A DNA stretch of 64,000 nucleotides from Rhineura floridana (GCF_030035675.1 NC_084482.1:76235120-76299119), one strand, 5' to 3'; shown: positions 25,001-35,900, counted from the first letter of the stretch. The notes: generated by a model from the letters alone, not told the origin. Translations and numbers: made by a program.

Positions 25001-28000
25001 TAGATGTTAAACAGCATCAGGGACAAGATGGTACCCTGCGGCACCCCACAGCACAACTGCCAGGGGACCGAAAGACAATCATCCAGTGCTATTCTCTGAA
25101 AACAACCGTGGAGATAGGATCAGAACCACTGTAAAATAGTGCATCCGATACCCATCTCACTAAATTGGCTCATAAGTAGTATCAAAAGATGCCAAAAGAT
25201 CAAGTAAGAATAACAAGGTTGTACTCCCCTGTCATTCTCCTGATAACAGTAACCCATTAGGGAGACCAAAGCCAATTCAGTCCCATAACCAGGCCTGATC
25301 CCAAATTGGAATGGGTCAAGATAATCTGTTTCATCCAAGAATACTTGCAACTGCTGCACCACAACCCTTTCAATCACCTTCCCTAAAAGGGGGGTATTTG
25401 TGACCAGGCAGTGGTTGTCACACCCCAATGGTCCAGGGAGCTTTTTCAGGAGTGGACTACCTCACAGGGTTGTTGTGAAAATAAAAGGAGAATCTTGTAT
25501 GCCATCCTGAGCTTCCTGGAAGAAAGGCAGGATATAAATCTAATAGATAAAGATAATTATGTATAAAACAACACATAGAAATAAAATAAAATAAATACAT
25601 TTTGAAAAGAAAGAAGGGGTGGCAAGGGTAAAGAAGGGACAAAATACATTCAGCACTTGAATAAAACAAGGTGCCCTCATATTACCCTCAAACCCCCAGA
25701 CTATACCCAGAGGGACACAGCACCTGGCATACTTCTCCCACTCCCGCAGCTCGATGCTCCTCCTGATCTGGCTGCTCAAAAGCATTCTCTCTTTCCTCTG
25801 TGGAGAGGTCCACAATCACTTTGGAGGCCTTCTCCTCACCAGGGACTGCAACTGGAACAGATGGGAGTAGCAGAGACTGATATGAAATCTGGCCCTGGGA
25901 TCCTGCCATGATAGACAGCCAATCCCTAAACCATTTGTGTACAACTGTAATATGGCATGCTATTCAACATTAGGTTGAACAGCGCTGGGAAATGGTCTGC
26001 TCATGGCTCTTTTACAGTACAGAGCAGGATTTTGGCTAAAGAACGATGCTTAAAGGAGATCTATATACTACAGTTCTAGGAACAATACTCAAGCCTTCAG
26101 AGTGGGGTCTGGCTAGTTCACAACAGATAGCTACTAACAGCATACAAGGCTGCCTAAACAGGAATAATGAACAGCTGTTCATAACAAAAGGAACAAAATC
26201 CCTAGTCAGAATTGGGGAAAGAAGAGAGCAAGGAGGCAAGCAATGACAACATCAAGGCCTGCGCTAGTCAGACTGTTCCCCACCGCACAGGGCCAACTTT
26301 ATATCATTTCTGTCTTTTAGTATTTTAAATGTGTACATTGCCTTAGGTGCTGTGGCAGAAAGGCAGTATATCGATCAATCAGTCATGCAATGTAAGTGCA
26401 GGGGAGATCAGAGCATCCACACGCCTTCTGCACCCATTTACCAGGGCAGGAGAAAGACCGGCTTCAGGGAAGAAGGGGGAAGCGCCTCCTACTTCAGCCC
26501 TGGCCAAGCGTTTCTTCTGTAAGAAAAAACTGCTGCCAGTGGACAGAAAGGGAATTACTACAATGTCTGGACTATAGGACAGCAACAGGGGTATCAACAT
26601 GCCTTAAAAGATGACTACATGTGCTTCTTACGCACCACTGGCTTTTCCTGCTAGACCTTGCATGGAATAAAGAGGAAAACATTGCTACTCACTTGAAATC
26701 CCTTTTGATGAAAGCTGCAGTCGTACGAATTCGGTAAGGACTGCACACCTATATATGGGAGGGCAGAGAGGTCTCAGGGTTTATCACAACTCAGATCAGT
26801 GCAATATTTGTTATTCTGTAGCCAGGATATGCAAATGTACTAAAGGCCCTGCATTTCCTCAGAAGTGTTTATTTCCCAGAGCACAGGGCCTGCAGATGTT
26901 GGTCAGTTCCAACAGACATCAGCCCCAGCGAGCATGGACAATAGGCAACGATCATGGGAGCTGCAGTCCAGATCCATCTGGAAGGCTACAGGTTCCCTAC
27001 CCCTGTAATATGCCATTCAACTTGAAAGTATACATACTAAAGGTGTATCTCTTCCCCCACCCCATATTTTTCAGCCTGTAACTACCGAGCAGTTGTGACT
27101 ACAGGCTGTTACATTAACAGGGAGCAGTGTGTCAGAATCAACAAATCACATGGAAAATATGTCAGATAAATCAGGTTTTGGGCTCATTGAACACAAGCAT
27201 CATCACTATATTAGTAAAATATCCTGGCACCTACTGGATTCCTGAAACTACCAGTTATTTGGCAGAAAACTTTTTGGCAGCAAATGGGGCTGCCCCTTCA
27301 CTGTCAAAAGGAATGCAAGGGGAGAAGGAATTGAACACCAAGGACCCACACCCTCTGGCCCATTCATCAACCTTCTGGGCAGCAAAGGGGAGTTAACCCA
27401 TCGTCATTACCGAAAGGACCTTGGAAGTGGGCAAAAACTAGGATGTGCACCCTCTGGCACATATCCTTTGAGTACAATCCCCTCTCTTGCAAAGATCCTT
27501 CTGGTAATGAAGGGGACCACCTGAGACACAGGTGCAGGCTTCACCAGGGTCATCTTGTCCCCAGGGTGCCTTGGGGCAGCTGGGGGATAGGATTCCTTTT
27601 GGTGCCAAATATGCCTATTCTTGTACCATTGAAGGGACCCCAAGTGAGTCAGGAGAGTTGAGCACCAAGAACATACACTGTCCAGCAGCCACTAAATCTT
27701 TCTGCCCACCACTGTGCAATAACCCTTCTGGACATGAAAGACAGCTCAACCCACCTTCACCACAGGAAGAACTCGAGGAGGTGGACTAGGCAGTCACTCA
27801 GTGAACCAGTTCACTCAGTGAACTCAGTGAACCAGAAGAGGGAGGTTCACAACTGTGGAATTGTCACAGCTCCTCTCTTGTTCATTATAAGATTACTCCA
27901 AAGCTATCTTCAATTCAGCAATGCCAAGTACCCATCCTCTTCCTTCCAAAATCAGTGGGGCAACCTCTTCCATAATTCATAGACAGATTCCCACAGGCCA

Positions 28001-28378
28001 TCTTCCCCTCCTGTCTACTTACGTAAGGTCTCTGTTGAATTCTTGGACAGGGTTGTAGAACACTTCATTGGCACTTGGGAAAATGATTTTTGCCTTCCCT
28101 TCAGTGATCAGGGTTCCACCATTTTTTACTGGCTCACTGCCACCACTAGTGCTCACTGAAGGTGAGCGAGCCACACTTTGCTCTTGATTACTGTCATCTG
28201 CTTCCATATCTTGTGCCTGATTACCATCCATGCCTTTCACAAAAGAAAGATTTCTGACTCGAAGAGCGACTAAAGGCAAGATGTTCCAGATTTCCTGAAG
28301 CTGTGGAGTTGCTGTACTTCTGTAAGGAGTTAAGGTACCCCTCAAATACCAAATCCACTGGAAAGACTTGCTTGACAT
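14334..28378 (-). CDS. TRMT1: TRMT1, tRNA (guanine26-N2)-dimethyltransferase, 15 coding exons
   Basis: TRMT1 uses S-adenosylmethionine to make N2,N2-dimethylguanosine at position 26 of cytosolic and mitochondrial tRNAs. Coding exons in transcript order are 28378-28023, 26748-26693, 25851-25724, 22455-22268, 21591-21476, 20801-20689, 20266-20118, 19893-19810, 19098-19029, 18939-18805, 17272-17187, 16286-16178, 15470-15394, 15082-14963 and 14454-14334. Phases agree throughout, giving 636 codons against 659 in human. Landmarks: [19 protein letters not shown] in exon 1, the SAM motif [12 protein letters not shown] in exon 4, the catalytic DLDPYGSP in exon 5, [14 protein letters not shown] in exon 6, and the Cys pairs CVGCG and CEHC of the Trm1 C-terminal zinc region in exons 8 and 9. 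The basic leader starting MSSKSFQW could serve mitochondrial import. The 14454 acceptor is the least certain border. The terminal exon is discussed separately. Confidence 0.95.
15690..15905 (+). mobile_element. MIR-like tRNA-derived SINE, near full length
   Basis: The head contains the B-box words GGGTTCAAATCCCCACTGGC. A core with GTGGGCCAGTCACTGCC follows, then CACAGGGTTGTGAGAACAAA, and the tail ends in ATAAATAATAAAATAAATAA. It lies in a TRMT1 intron in antisense orientation. Confidence 0.85.
16820..16955. mobile_element. hAT-like palindromic MITE
   Basis: Arms reading GGGATGGGAAATATGTGGCC and GGAGGGCCTCAGGTTAGCC surround the shared core AATGGGAGCTGTAGTCTGGC. It is in a TRMT1 intron. Confidence 0.5.
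17545..17668. mobile_element. hAT-like palindromic MITE, diverged
   Basis: The right arm ATCATCTGGAGGCCCACCG and the terminus CTCCCCATCCCTG match the short palindromic family. The left arm is degraded. Confidence 0.4.
17962..18587 (+). mobile_element. AT-rich hAT-like non-autonomous element, copy 1
   Basis: This 626-bp AT-rich block starts GAGAGATGT and ends ACATCTCTA, short inverted ends. It is flanked by a perfect 8-bp direct repeat GCCAAGTA (17954-17961 and 18588-18595), the duplication size made by hAT transposases. A related copy in the opposite orientation lies at 46427-48013. It has no convincing open frame and sits in a TRMT1 intron. Confidence 0.8.
21594..22013. repeat. 420-bp GA/GT microsatellite abutting TRMT1 exon
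   Basis: The plus strand has only A, G and T here. It contains 16 perfect tandem decamers AGTGTGAGAG at 21621-21780, mixed GA/GT, then about 30 pure GA units (21942-22002). On the TRMT1 strand this is CT/CA. It runs directly into the acceptor of the exon at 21476-21591. Confidence 0.98.
22120..22248. mobile_element. hAT-like palindromic MITE
   Basis: The segment holds CCAGATGTTGCTGGAATACA and AAGGCCACAGGTTTCTCATC as opposed arms, with the shared core CATTAGCCATGCTGGCTGAG. It is in a TRMT1 intron, next to the microsatellite. Confidence 0.6.
22556..23138 (+). mobile_element. CR1/L2-like LINE 3' fragment with internal deletion
   Basis: The frame from 22568 begins [18 protein letters not shown] and includes the reverse-transcriptase catalytic motif [10 protein letters not shown]. 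The copy jumps near 22920 to the 3' UTR and ends with CCGCCCAGAGAGCTTCGG and an AAC-repeat tail. It lies antisense about 100 bases upstream of TRMT1 exon 22268-22455. Confidence 0.88.
23718..23829 (+). mobile_element. MIR-like SINE, 5' half (split by LINE)
   Basis: The head reads TAGTGGCTACC...GGTTTAAATCCCCCACTCAG and the core CTCACTGGGTGACTTTAGAT. It stops at AGCCCAATCT, and the sequence that should follow reappears at 25453. Confidence 0.8.
23830..25452 (-). mobile_element. CR1/L2-like LINE (family A), inserted in a SINE
   Basis: Read on the minus strand, reverse-transcriptase words appear in order: [20 protein letters not shown] (near 25300), [20 protein letters not shown] and [10 protein letters not shown] (25056-24787), [18 protein letters not shown] (24506-24712), then FSVVAPTL and a 3' UTR ending in an AT-rich tail at 23830. 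It is 5' truncated and carries stops and frameshifts. Confidence 0.9.
25453..25550 (+). mobile_element. MIR-like SINE, 3' half (split by LINE)
   Basis: It opens with ACTACCTCACAGGGTTGTTG and continues to GGCAGGATATAAATCTAATA, the exact continuation of the SINE interrupted at 23829. Confidence 0.8.
26885..27018. mobile_element. hAT-like palindromic MITE
   Basis: The core ATCAGCCCCAGCGAGCATGG and the right arm ATCTGGAAGGCTACAGGTTC followed by CCTACCCCTG identify the family. It is in the TRMT1 first large intron. Confidence 0.55.
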
Positions 28379-28405
28379 CAGCTCAGCTTTCTTCCCAAGT
28401 ATTTT
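28379..28405 (-). other. TRMT1: TRMT1 5' UTR part of first coding exon
   Basis: A good acceptor (TTTTCAG) precedes 28405. The nine codons between it and the ATG at 28378 are open but contain no methionine, so the ATG at 28378 is the first in this exon. An upstream exon must exist; it could in principle add residues. Confidence 0.6.
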
Positions 28406-29667
28406 CTGAAAATATAAGAAAAACCATTACTGTTGCGTAAATTTTCAGACCTGCTGTTCCATGCATGAGTGACAGCTTACAAGGGCACTGTACCATATGT
28501 TATTGACAGCTGGCCACCTTTGAAGAAATGGGTAGTAAGCAGTGATTATTATTGGGGGGGGGTGAACAGAATGTGAGCAAACTTAGGGCAAAGCACCTAA
28601 CCGGCTTTGAAGAACAAGTGGTCCTCAAGGTTGGTTGGTTGGTTGATTTTTTAAAGGGACAGACCGTACATAAAATCAGCCTGAGTTTTTGCATGTGCCA
28701 CAAAAGAGATGACCTCCTCTCCTCTGCAGCTGTCTTGGCTATTAACTCTTGTGGACTTATTTACAGTGTCATCATATATTCAACCCATGCCTTTTCCAAT
28801 GTAGATCTATGATCTCAGAACTATTTCCCAAAAATATTTCCTAACTGCTATTTAAAAAATTACTAATATTTGGTGTAAGTAGTATTACTATTTAGTATAG
28901 AATGCACTAGGAGACAATCCTAATATCTCTCACAGATGTGTCTTGTTCACAGTAGTGCCATTAGAAGCAAACCTCTGGGCAGATGTCTGGGACCCTAGAT
29001 CCCTCTTGGACCAGAGGGGACCTCCAAATACACTTTAAAATTCAAGAAACTATCAGCCATGGCTCCAAGTACTGATTTTGCTGAGAGATCAGCAATGTAG
29101 AATTGAAAGGAGATGGGAAAGACAGTTCTGTTCCCACTTCCTCTCAGCTCCATTTTCAAATCACCACCAGCTATAACCACAAGGGAAACACAAGCCAAAG
29201 AGAAGAGAAACACCCAGCCTAGATGGCCCAGGCCGTTTCATCTCCTCTTTCTTAGTTCCTCACTCAATACCTCCACCCTGAAGCAAAGGTTTGGAGCAAG
29301 AGAGTAGGGGTGGTGGTGATGAGGTAATTACTCAGAACTGCTAATGACTTAAATTTCTGCCAGAGTAAACTCCACGCCATTGTAAGTACCTGTTGATTGA
29401 CTGGGGGCTGTGAGGCTGCCCTCTTTCTGCATATGGTTGCCAAAAATCAGGATGAAGGAGCTATCTTGTGTGAAAAGCAACCTGCCCCCTTATCCTCCTG
29501 GTGGATTCTCCAAGTCAACTACCCAGTTGCACTGGTGAGTCAGTTGACAGTGGACCATTTAGCTGGCAGTGGAAACCAAGGAAAACAGAGGTAACAGCAA
29601 AAGGCAGCGCATGGCTCCCCAAGGCTGGTTTGGTTTCTGCTTTCTGCTCTCATATGTGCTCTAGCTA

Positions 29668-29830
29668 ATCTGCATAGCTCAGTGATAAATCACAATTCTG
29701 GGCATCTACCGCTAGCGCTAGGAGCAAAGCTGTCTGAAAACCTGGGGGACTGCTGCCAGTCAATAGAGACAATAATGAACTATCCGGGCCAGGGGTCTGA
29801 CTCGGTATAGGGCAGCTTCCTATGTTTCTA
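29668..29830 (+). mobile_element. Sauria-type tRNA-derived SINE
   Basis: The head is CTGCATAGCTCAGTGATAAA. The 3' part includes GGACTGCTGCCAGTCAATAG and TATAGGGCAGCTTCCTATGT. It lies 5' of the first TRMT1 coding exon. Confidence 0.85.
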
Positions 29831-29919
29831 AGTCAAAATACTGTGAGGTACTGCTGGTACAGATTAGCTATATGGCTTCGAAAGCCATGCTGGCTCAAAG
29901 TCCTACCTTGGCTGCCTAA

Positions 29920-30150
29920 GGACAAGGGCATATAGCAGCCCAGCAGATCCTATTGGTGCAGGAGGTGCAAGTGCTTACTTGCCTACTACTGCTGCACTGA
30001 AGCAAGAAAGGATGAAATACCAAACACTTCCCTCCAACAAGAGGAAGGCAATAGTAAACCCCCTCTGAATACCGCTTACCATGAAAACCCTGTTCGTAGG
30101 GTTGCCTTAAGTCGGGATCCACTTGAAGGCAGTCTATCATCTTCCTCCAA
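29920..30150 (+). mobile_element. BovB-tailed SINE
   Basis: The 3' part reads GGCAATAGTAAACCCCCTCT, then ACCATGAAAACCCTGTTCGT and GGGTTGCCTTAAGTCGGGAT. The same tail ends the BovB LINE at 31612, indicating mobilisation by BovB. Confidence 0.8.
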
Positions 30151-30923
30151 CATACAGGAGCAACAGCTGAGTTGATAATGCTAGCAGTTCAAGGTCTTCA
30201 TCAAAGAATCACCTTGAGAAAACACTTGTATCCAAAGAAAAGACTAACTGAGTTTTAACACAGAGAAGACAAGCATCAAAGTACAGGGTCTTGATCACTT
30301 TTTCTCAAAACCATTTAACTCTAAATATTTGACACTTAACTGAGACTCCTCGATTAGCTGCACCTTGTTGGCTATAATTGCATTCCTTACTCTGCAATCC
30401 TGGCTGTAGGTTTCTGCACCTGATCACAACTGGGAACTTTCCACTTCACCAGAAAAGGGAAAAGACACAACACTTCAGATTCAGTTTTTTCACACTCTTT
30501 CTCCCATTCTATCGAATCACAAACAGAGCCAAACCAGCATGACACGGATAGTATAGGATGGAGAGAATAACACAATAAATACTTTATTTACACACTACGG
30601 GCAAAGGATTCAGTGACTGAATCGTGAAGCAATCGCCAGAAATCAAGGCGGAGGGGGAGAAAGGAAACAAGTTCCATAATAGAAACAGAATGACATTTTT
30701 TCTAGTCTAACCACTACCAGCCCTCTTAATCCATCATTCAACCCAGAATATTTCCTCCGAGATGCAGTACAACCTACCAGCACTTATTCCCACGCTTCTC
30801 AGTAGGTTATATGGACAGCGCCATATTGAAAGTTGCTGGGAGATAATCAGCTGACGCTCTTCCAACCAATAAAACTATAGCAGTGGATGGGACGCCTATA
30901 GAGTCAAAAAAGAAAGTGTTACC

Positions 30924-31050
30924 TTGCTTCCGAAACGCAATTAGAAAGGCTGGAGTTCTTTAAACTCACTTGCTAAAGATCAGCTGTCGTCCATTTCAAC
31001 GTGACTTCTTCCAGAATCCGGATGTGTATGCTTAGATTACATTAGAACAT
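30924..31050 (-). promoter_or_regulatory. TRMT1: Probable TRMT1 non-coding first exon and promoter region
   Basis: Two minus-strand donor sites lie here. One is CAA|GTGAGT, with its last exon base at 30970; the other is CAAG|GTAACA, with its last base at 30923. Either would join to the acceptor at 28405. The only ATG seen just upstream of them is quickly followed by a stop, so the exon is read as non-coding. The exact transcription start cannot be set from sequence. A BovB tail fragment begins less than 200 bases beyond. Confidence 0.4.
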
Positions 31051-31184
31051 TTACAGCCTATCATTTCCTTCCCAAAAAACGATTGCAATAAATGGTGATG
31101 AGAACAATCGGGGATGTAAGATGTCAACAGGTATTATGCAGAATTGTTCATTGGGAAGAATAAAATAAGTTCCTTTTCTATTTC

Positions 31185-31612
31185 GCAAGACAAATGTATG
31201 GATGTGAAAGTTGAACAGTGAAAAAAGCGGATAAGAGAAAAATCAACTTCTCTGAAATGTGTTGGAGGAGAGCTTTGCACATACCATGGACTGCAAAAAA
31301 GACAAATAATTGGATGTTAGAACAAATTAAACCAGAACTATCACTAGAAACTAAAATGATGAAACTGAGGTTATCATACTTTGGACACATAATGAGAAGA
31401 CATGATTCACTAGAAAAGACAATAATGCTGGGAAAAACAGAAGGGAGTAGAAAAAGAGGAAGGCCAAACAAGAGATGGATTGATTCCATAAAGGAAGCCA
31501 CAGACCTGAACTTACAAGATCTGAACAGGGTGGTTCATGACAGATGCTATTGGAGGTTGCTGATTCATAGGGTCGCCATAAGTCGGAATCGACTTGAAGG
31601 CACATAACAACA
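31185..31612 (+). mobile_element. BovB (RTE) LINE 3' fragment
   Basis: The frame reads MYGCES-TVKKADKRK ... WRRALHIPWTAKK ... LRLSYFGHIMRRHDSLEK ... KRGRPNKRWIDSIKEATDLN ending GVAISRNRLEGT-like, the C-terminus of BovB. Its 3' end is GTCGCCATAAGTCGGAATCG and an ACAACAAAA tail. Stops and divergence show it is inactive. It lies just outside the TRMT1 5' end. Confidence 0.9.
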
Positions 31613-32317
31613 AAATACTTTTTTGTTTCAGTAGGCCTCCCACTGAATTTGTAATTTTATTATATATATTTATTTTCAAATTCTGTTGATTTTATCTATA
31701 TTTTTATACATATTTTACACCATTTTATGAAAACAACTTAGAGATTTTTCTTTTTTTACTAAGGAGTTTATAAATGTTGTTAAATAAATAAAATGCTCAG
31801 AATAAATATCAATACATTATTGAAAATAAAGATCAATATATTCATATTTTCAGGGTGGGTTACAAGATCTTGTAAGATCTCTTGAGATCTACTGGAACTA
31901 ATAAGCAGCAACCCTATCTTCATGTAAGCAGTTTTTCAACCAGGGGTATGCTTGGTCACTATTGGAGGATGAATATTGGAATACATAGCCCTTTAGTATG
32001 ATTTAGCAAAGCAATCTTTATATTTGGACCTAGCAATCCTGACTATTAAAGTTATTTAATGTGATGAATGTTAAATTGCATTAAATGTTTTTAATATTGC
32101 TAAATATAGTAAGGTATTTATTATTTCTTTTCTTTTTTTGTTGAGATGACAAGATGCAAAGTAAAGCAGGACTCCTGAACTTTTATAAAAGAGAGAATAT
32201 TGGCCCGTGCATCATTTCAACCAGGGGTGAGAAAAGCTACACCAGCCAAAATTCCCTCTTCCTTAAAGGCACGGGAGCCTTATCTTCTTTTACATCTGGT
32301 CACATTGTGTTGCATTG

Positions 32318-32450
32318 TTTTATTTTTATTTATTACATTTGTATCTTGTTCTTTCTCCATGGAGCTCAAAGCACTGTCTTAGCCCCACAGCACTTCAGTG
32401 AGGTGAGCTATACTGAGAGGGGGATTTGCCCAAAGAAAAACAAGGTGCTT
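32318..32450 (-). mobile_element. MIR-like SINE 3' fragment
   Basis: The plus strand reads TTTATTTATTACATTTGTAT and then CTCCATGGAGCTCAAAGCA, the reverse complement of the tail seen at 15690-15905. The head is eroded. Confidence 0.5.
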
Positions 32451-32771
32451 CCAGTTGACCTATTTATAGGGGATTCACTCTGATTTGTTTGCATGGGGTG
32501 AGGGTAGATGATATTGCAACGAGTGGGTGTTATCCCACAGTTTCCAGTACAATTCCCCATCAGTCTCCTGTCTCAAAAAGTCTGAATTATTGGAGAAGCA
32601 AGTTTGTACACAAAGGCGCCAAACAAAATTGCACAGCTGAATTTGCTAGTATGTGATTGAAGTACATCTGAAAATAATGATGGTCTGAATGCACCCCTGG
32701 TAAATGTTTTAGCCAAAGTGGAGTTTGAATCTGAGTCTCCCATATTCAAAGCCATCACACAGCTCTAGCTG

Positions 32772-32887
32772 TAGAGCTTGGAAAAGTTACTTTTTTGAAC
32801 TACAACTCCCATCAGCCCAAACCAGTGGCCATGCTGGCTGGGGCTGATGGAAGTTGTAGTTCAAAAAAGTAACTTTTCCAAGCTCTG
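32772..32887 (+). mobile_element. Foldback MITE, copy A
   Basis: A 116-bp near-perfect palindrome with arms of about 47 bases starting AGAGCTTGGAAAAGTTAC. The centre reads CAGTGGCCATGCTGGCTGGG. No clean target duplication is left. It is the same element as the copy at 42539, in the opposite orientation. Confidence 0.88.
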
Positions 32888-33263
32888 AAGCTGCTGATAG
32901 AAAAGCCAACTTTGTTCTGGTCTCTGGTCTGCCACCCAACAGCAGTGTGTTCTTCAGGCATTAGCAGATGATTATCCTCACCCCCATTTTGTGAAAATGC
33001 ACCTGCTCAGTTCTGCAGATCAAGCTGTAGTTAAAAGCACAGAATCAGGCCAGGCAACTTTTTGTGGTGAATTGTCAAGTTTAGTGACAACATCATAATG
33101 ACTCTTACTGACTAGGAGCCCTTGAAATGTACCCTAAGCCCCCTGGCTCCAGATTTGGCTGCAGACCTGGGATACATGAAATAAGAAACTTAGGCAGTAC
33201 ACAACCCTCTCAAAATTGCAATCAAATTGCAAACAAAATTACATTCTAAATTATCCCCTAATC

Positions 33264-33602
33264 CAGGAGTGGGGAACCTCAGGCCTGGGGGCCAAATGTG
33301 GTCCTCCAGGCCTCTTTATCTGGCCCTTGGGACTCTCTCCAGGCTACACCTCCTCCATAGTCACACCCTCTTTTCTCAGGCTATACACCTCACCAACCTC
33401 CTGGAGTGTTTTTGCACAGCTGGAATGTGTGCTGGAACTCTGAAAATGACTCTTCTTGATTGGATGGAGAATAAAGGAGGGATGTTTAGAAACTACTAGC
33501 CTACCGTACAATGGTAAAATTTATATTAATTGCCCTACCCACTTTTGCTCCCTGTCCAGCACTGACATATGGCCTGGGGTTGAAAAATGTGCCCCACCCC
33601 AG
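33264..33602 (+). mobile_element. hAT-like non-autonomous element with intact 8-bp TSD
   Basis: It starts CAGGAGTGGGGAACCTCAGG and ends GTGCCCCACCCCAG. The ends are imperfect inverted repeats, and the element is flanked by CCCTAATC at 33256-33263 and 33603-33610. It has no transposase. Confidence 0.88.
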
Positions 33603-33610
33603 CCCTAATC

Positions 33611-34555
33611 CACTGAAATCCTGCTTCCTTTTGAACCTATTTGACACTATAATTATTTATTCAGAAACATCAGTATTGGTAGCACTTTAACATTAGCAAA
33701 AAAAAAAAAAAGGTCCCTGCCCAAACCTTACAATCTATTTTTAGATAAAGGGCAAAGGGGAGAAGAAAATATAACAAAGGATGAGTGTGAGCAAGTGAAG
33801 TTATATATTTATGCTTTATTTCAGTTGAAAATGAGAACAGAGGAATGGCTTGACAAATTGTGTTTGTGCACCTGAGACTTCAGACTGGAAGAAAAGTCAG
33901 AATGGCCTGTCTTAAGTGCTCAGTTCTGCATCAGAAAAGTTATGAAAATTACTTCAAATAATGACAAAGGGCTGAAGTTTGTGTTTCCGTTTATTTTTCT
34001 GTTTTGAGTTGGGAGATATTAGCAGGGAATACTACATTATTTATTATTTTCAGTTCATTATTATCACTTTAGTACATCCCAGTGTTGAGCTTTGGAAGTT
34101 GCCAGACACACTGAACGTTTTGTTCCCTTTCCCAAGGCTAGTGCCTGAACTTTATCATTTTCTACACTCTGACTGTTTAATTTAAATACAACTCTTTTGG
34201 GTTTGGGGAGTTCTCAAATTTTGTTTTTAAGTCAGGATAAAGAGAATTACTTGTCCTCAGGTTTCTGTTGTGTATCTCATGCTGCGGTATGTACTTTAGT
34301 TGAGAATTAATTCTGGCCATGGGAGGGTTGCAAGAAGAGAATTCTCTTGTGTTTTTATCCGTTGGGGAACGTGTAGATGGGAACCAAACTTAGTGAAATT
34401 TATGTGTCCATTTAGGCACATGTTGGGGAGAATTACGTTCGTCATCTAGACGGCCTTTTCTTTATTTTTATGGTGTCGTTTTTAATTGGGGATCCTCAGA
34501 TTGGAACATTTACTTCACTAGGCTAGATGCAGAGCTTCTCTGTATCTCCGAATTG
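33611..34555. other. Unassigned sequence upstream of the CpG island
   Basis: I see no exon or clear repeat apart from an A run at 33699. The AT-rich character ends where the CpG island begins. Confidence 0.5.
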
Positions 34556-34559
34556 GAGA

Positions 34560-35900
34560 GTTATTTCTTACTCGGAGAACAAAGTCAGGCCGGCTGGCAA
34601 TTTCAGAAACTAACATTTCCCAGTTTCAAGGGAAAGGAAGGAGGGCTACAGTCGAGGTAGGTAGGAAACAGGAGTCGGCTCGGGGCTCCGCTAGCAAGGC
34701 CTGTGGGAGCACCGAGATGAAGGCCTGGCTTGGCTGGGCATTGCATTACACTGGCTCGCGGGCTGTTCCATCCAATAGCTCGGCTCTCTGCTGAGCTTGC
34801 CTAGGCTGACAATGAATGGCTGCTGCTAGTGCTGCTCGGAGGGCTAGCGGAGCAGAGCCCCTCCATTGAGCGAGATCTCCTCCCCCCTTCTCTTTGCACA
34901 GGTGAGAGCTATGTCGCCCCCCCTTAAAAGATCTCATCACTCCATGCTGTCTCCCTCTTGAAGTCGCGGCACACATCTGCCACCCTCCTTCAAATACATG
35001 CACCCCTCCCCCATTATTCTGGATGTTTAAACTTTCCTCGCCCTCATTAAGCAGTCCTCAAACCTATCTAACCCTTCAAAGCGGGTGGTGGGTGGGGGTG
35101 ATGGGGAAACGGTATCCTCAAAACAGCAGTTGTTGCCTGCGCCGATTTTCTTGGATGGGCCACCTTTTAACTGCCCTCTGGTCTCTCTCTCGTCTTCCCG
35201 GCCCCCAATAGGCACCTAACCAGCCTTCCCAGTTACAGCCCAAACTGAATCCCAATGGAGGGCTGTGGCATGCCTTGAGGTTTGTGTTTGTGTGTCGGGG
35301 GTGGGGGAGAGATGAGCTGCGCCTCTCTGCTCTCCCGCTAGGCCTCCTTGTAGTCTGTGACCCAGTATAAAGGATGGGAGAAATATTCCCCTCCTTCCCC
35401 ATTACGTCCTCGTCTTCCTTGGCCCCCACTTAGAGCAAATGGCGTGATGAAAATCAGGGCTTCTCCCTCCTTTCCCGGCCTGCGCCTCTGAACCCGGCGG
35501 TGGGAGAGTGCGGGCTTCAACTCTTAGCAGGCCTGTCCGAAATTCCCCGACTTTTCCTACAGGGGCTTTGTCCTCCTCATCTCGTCGCTTTCCCCGCACC
35601 CAGCCTCCAAGGGGAAGGGCGCAGCGGCGAGCCACCTCAAGTAAAAGTTTTTCAGTTGGAGCCGCTTAGCGTTACCAGGCGAAGGCCTGGCCGAGTGGTT
35701 GGCTTGGAAACCCGGAATTCGGTGGCTTTGGAGGATGCTTCGGCCTTGGGGAGAAGGGGGAAGGAGCGCGGAAATAAAACGAAAGAGGACGGACGTCTCC
35801 CTTCCTCCGCTCCTAACGCGGAGCCAAATCTTCCTTTTCCTTCAATGTGACCTTTCAGTACTAAAACGGGGATCAGGAAAACGCGCCTGAAACACACGAG
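34560..35900. promoter_or_regulatory. CpG-rich island, candidate divergent promoter (NACC1-type)
   Basis: CpG density and GC content rise sharply here against an AT-rich flank, and no recognisable repeat fills the block. It lies about 3.5 kb upstream of the TRMT1 5' end on the opposite side, the position NACC1 occupies in mammals, where it runs head to head with TRMT1 and begins with a non-coding exon and a long first intron. A strong plus-strand donor, GCACAG|GTGAGA, has its last exon base at 34901; a second possible donor is near 35999. Open frames inside the block are not convincing. The gene name is inference only. Confidence 0.45.

Noticed and set aside
31218-31607. 129-codon plus-strand frame as a host gene
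   Set aside because: The protein matches the BovB C-terminus word for word in several places and ends in the BovB 3' tail.
35683-35730. tRNA-like words CTGGCCGAGTGGTTGGCTTG in the CpG island
   Set aside because: A box resemblance only; no proper B box (GGTTCGAATCC-like) and no cloverleaf could be drawn.
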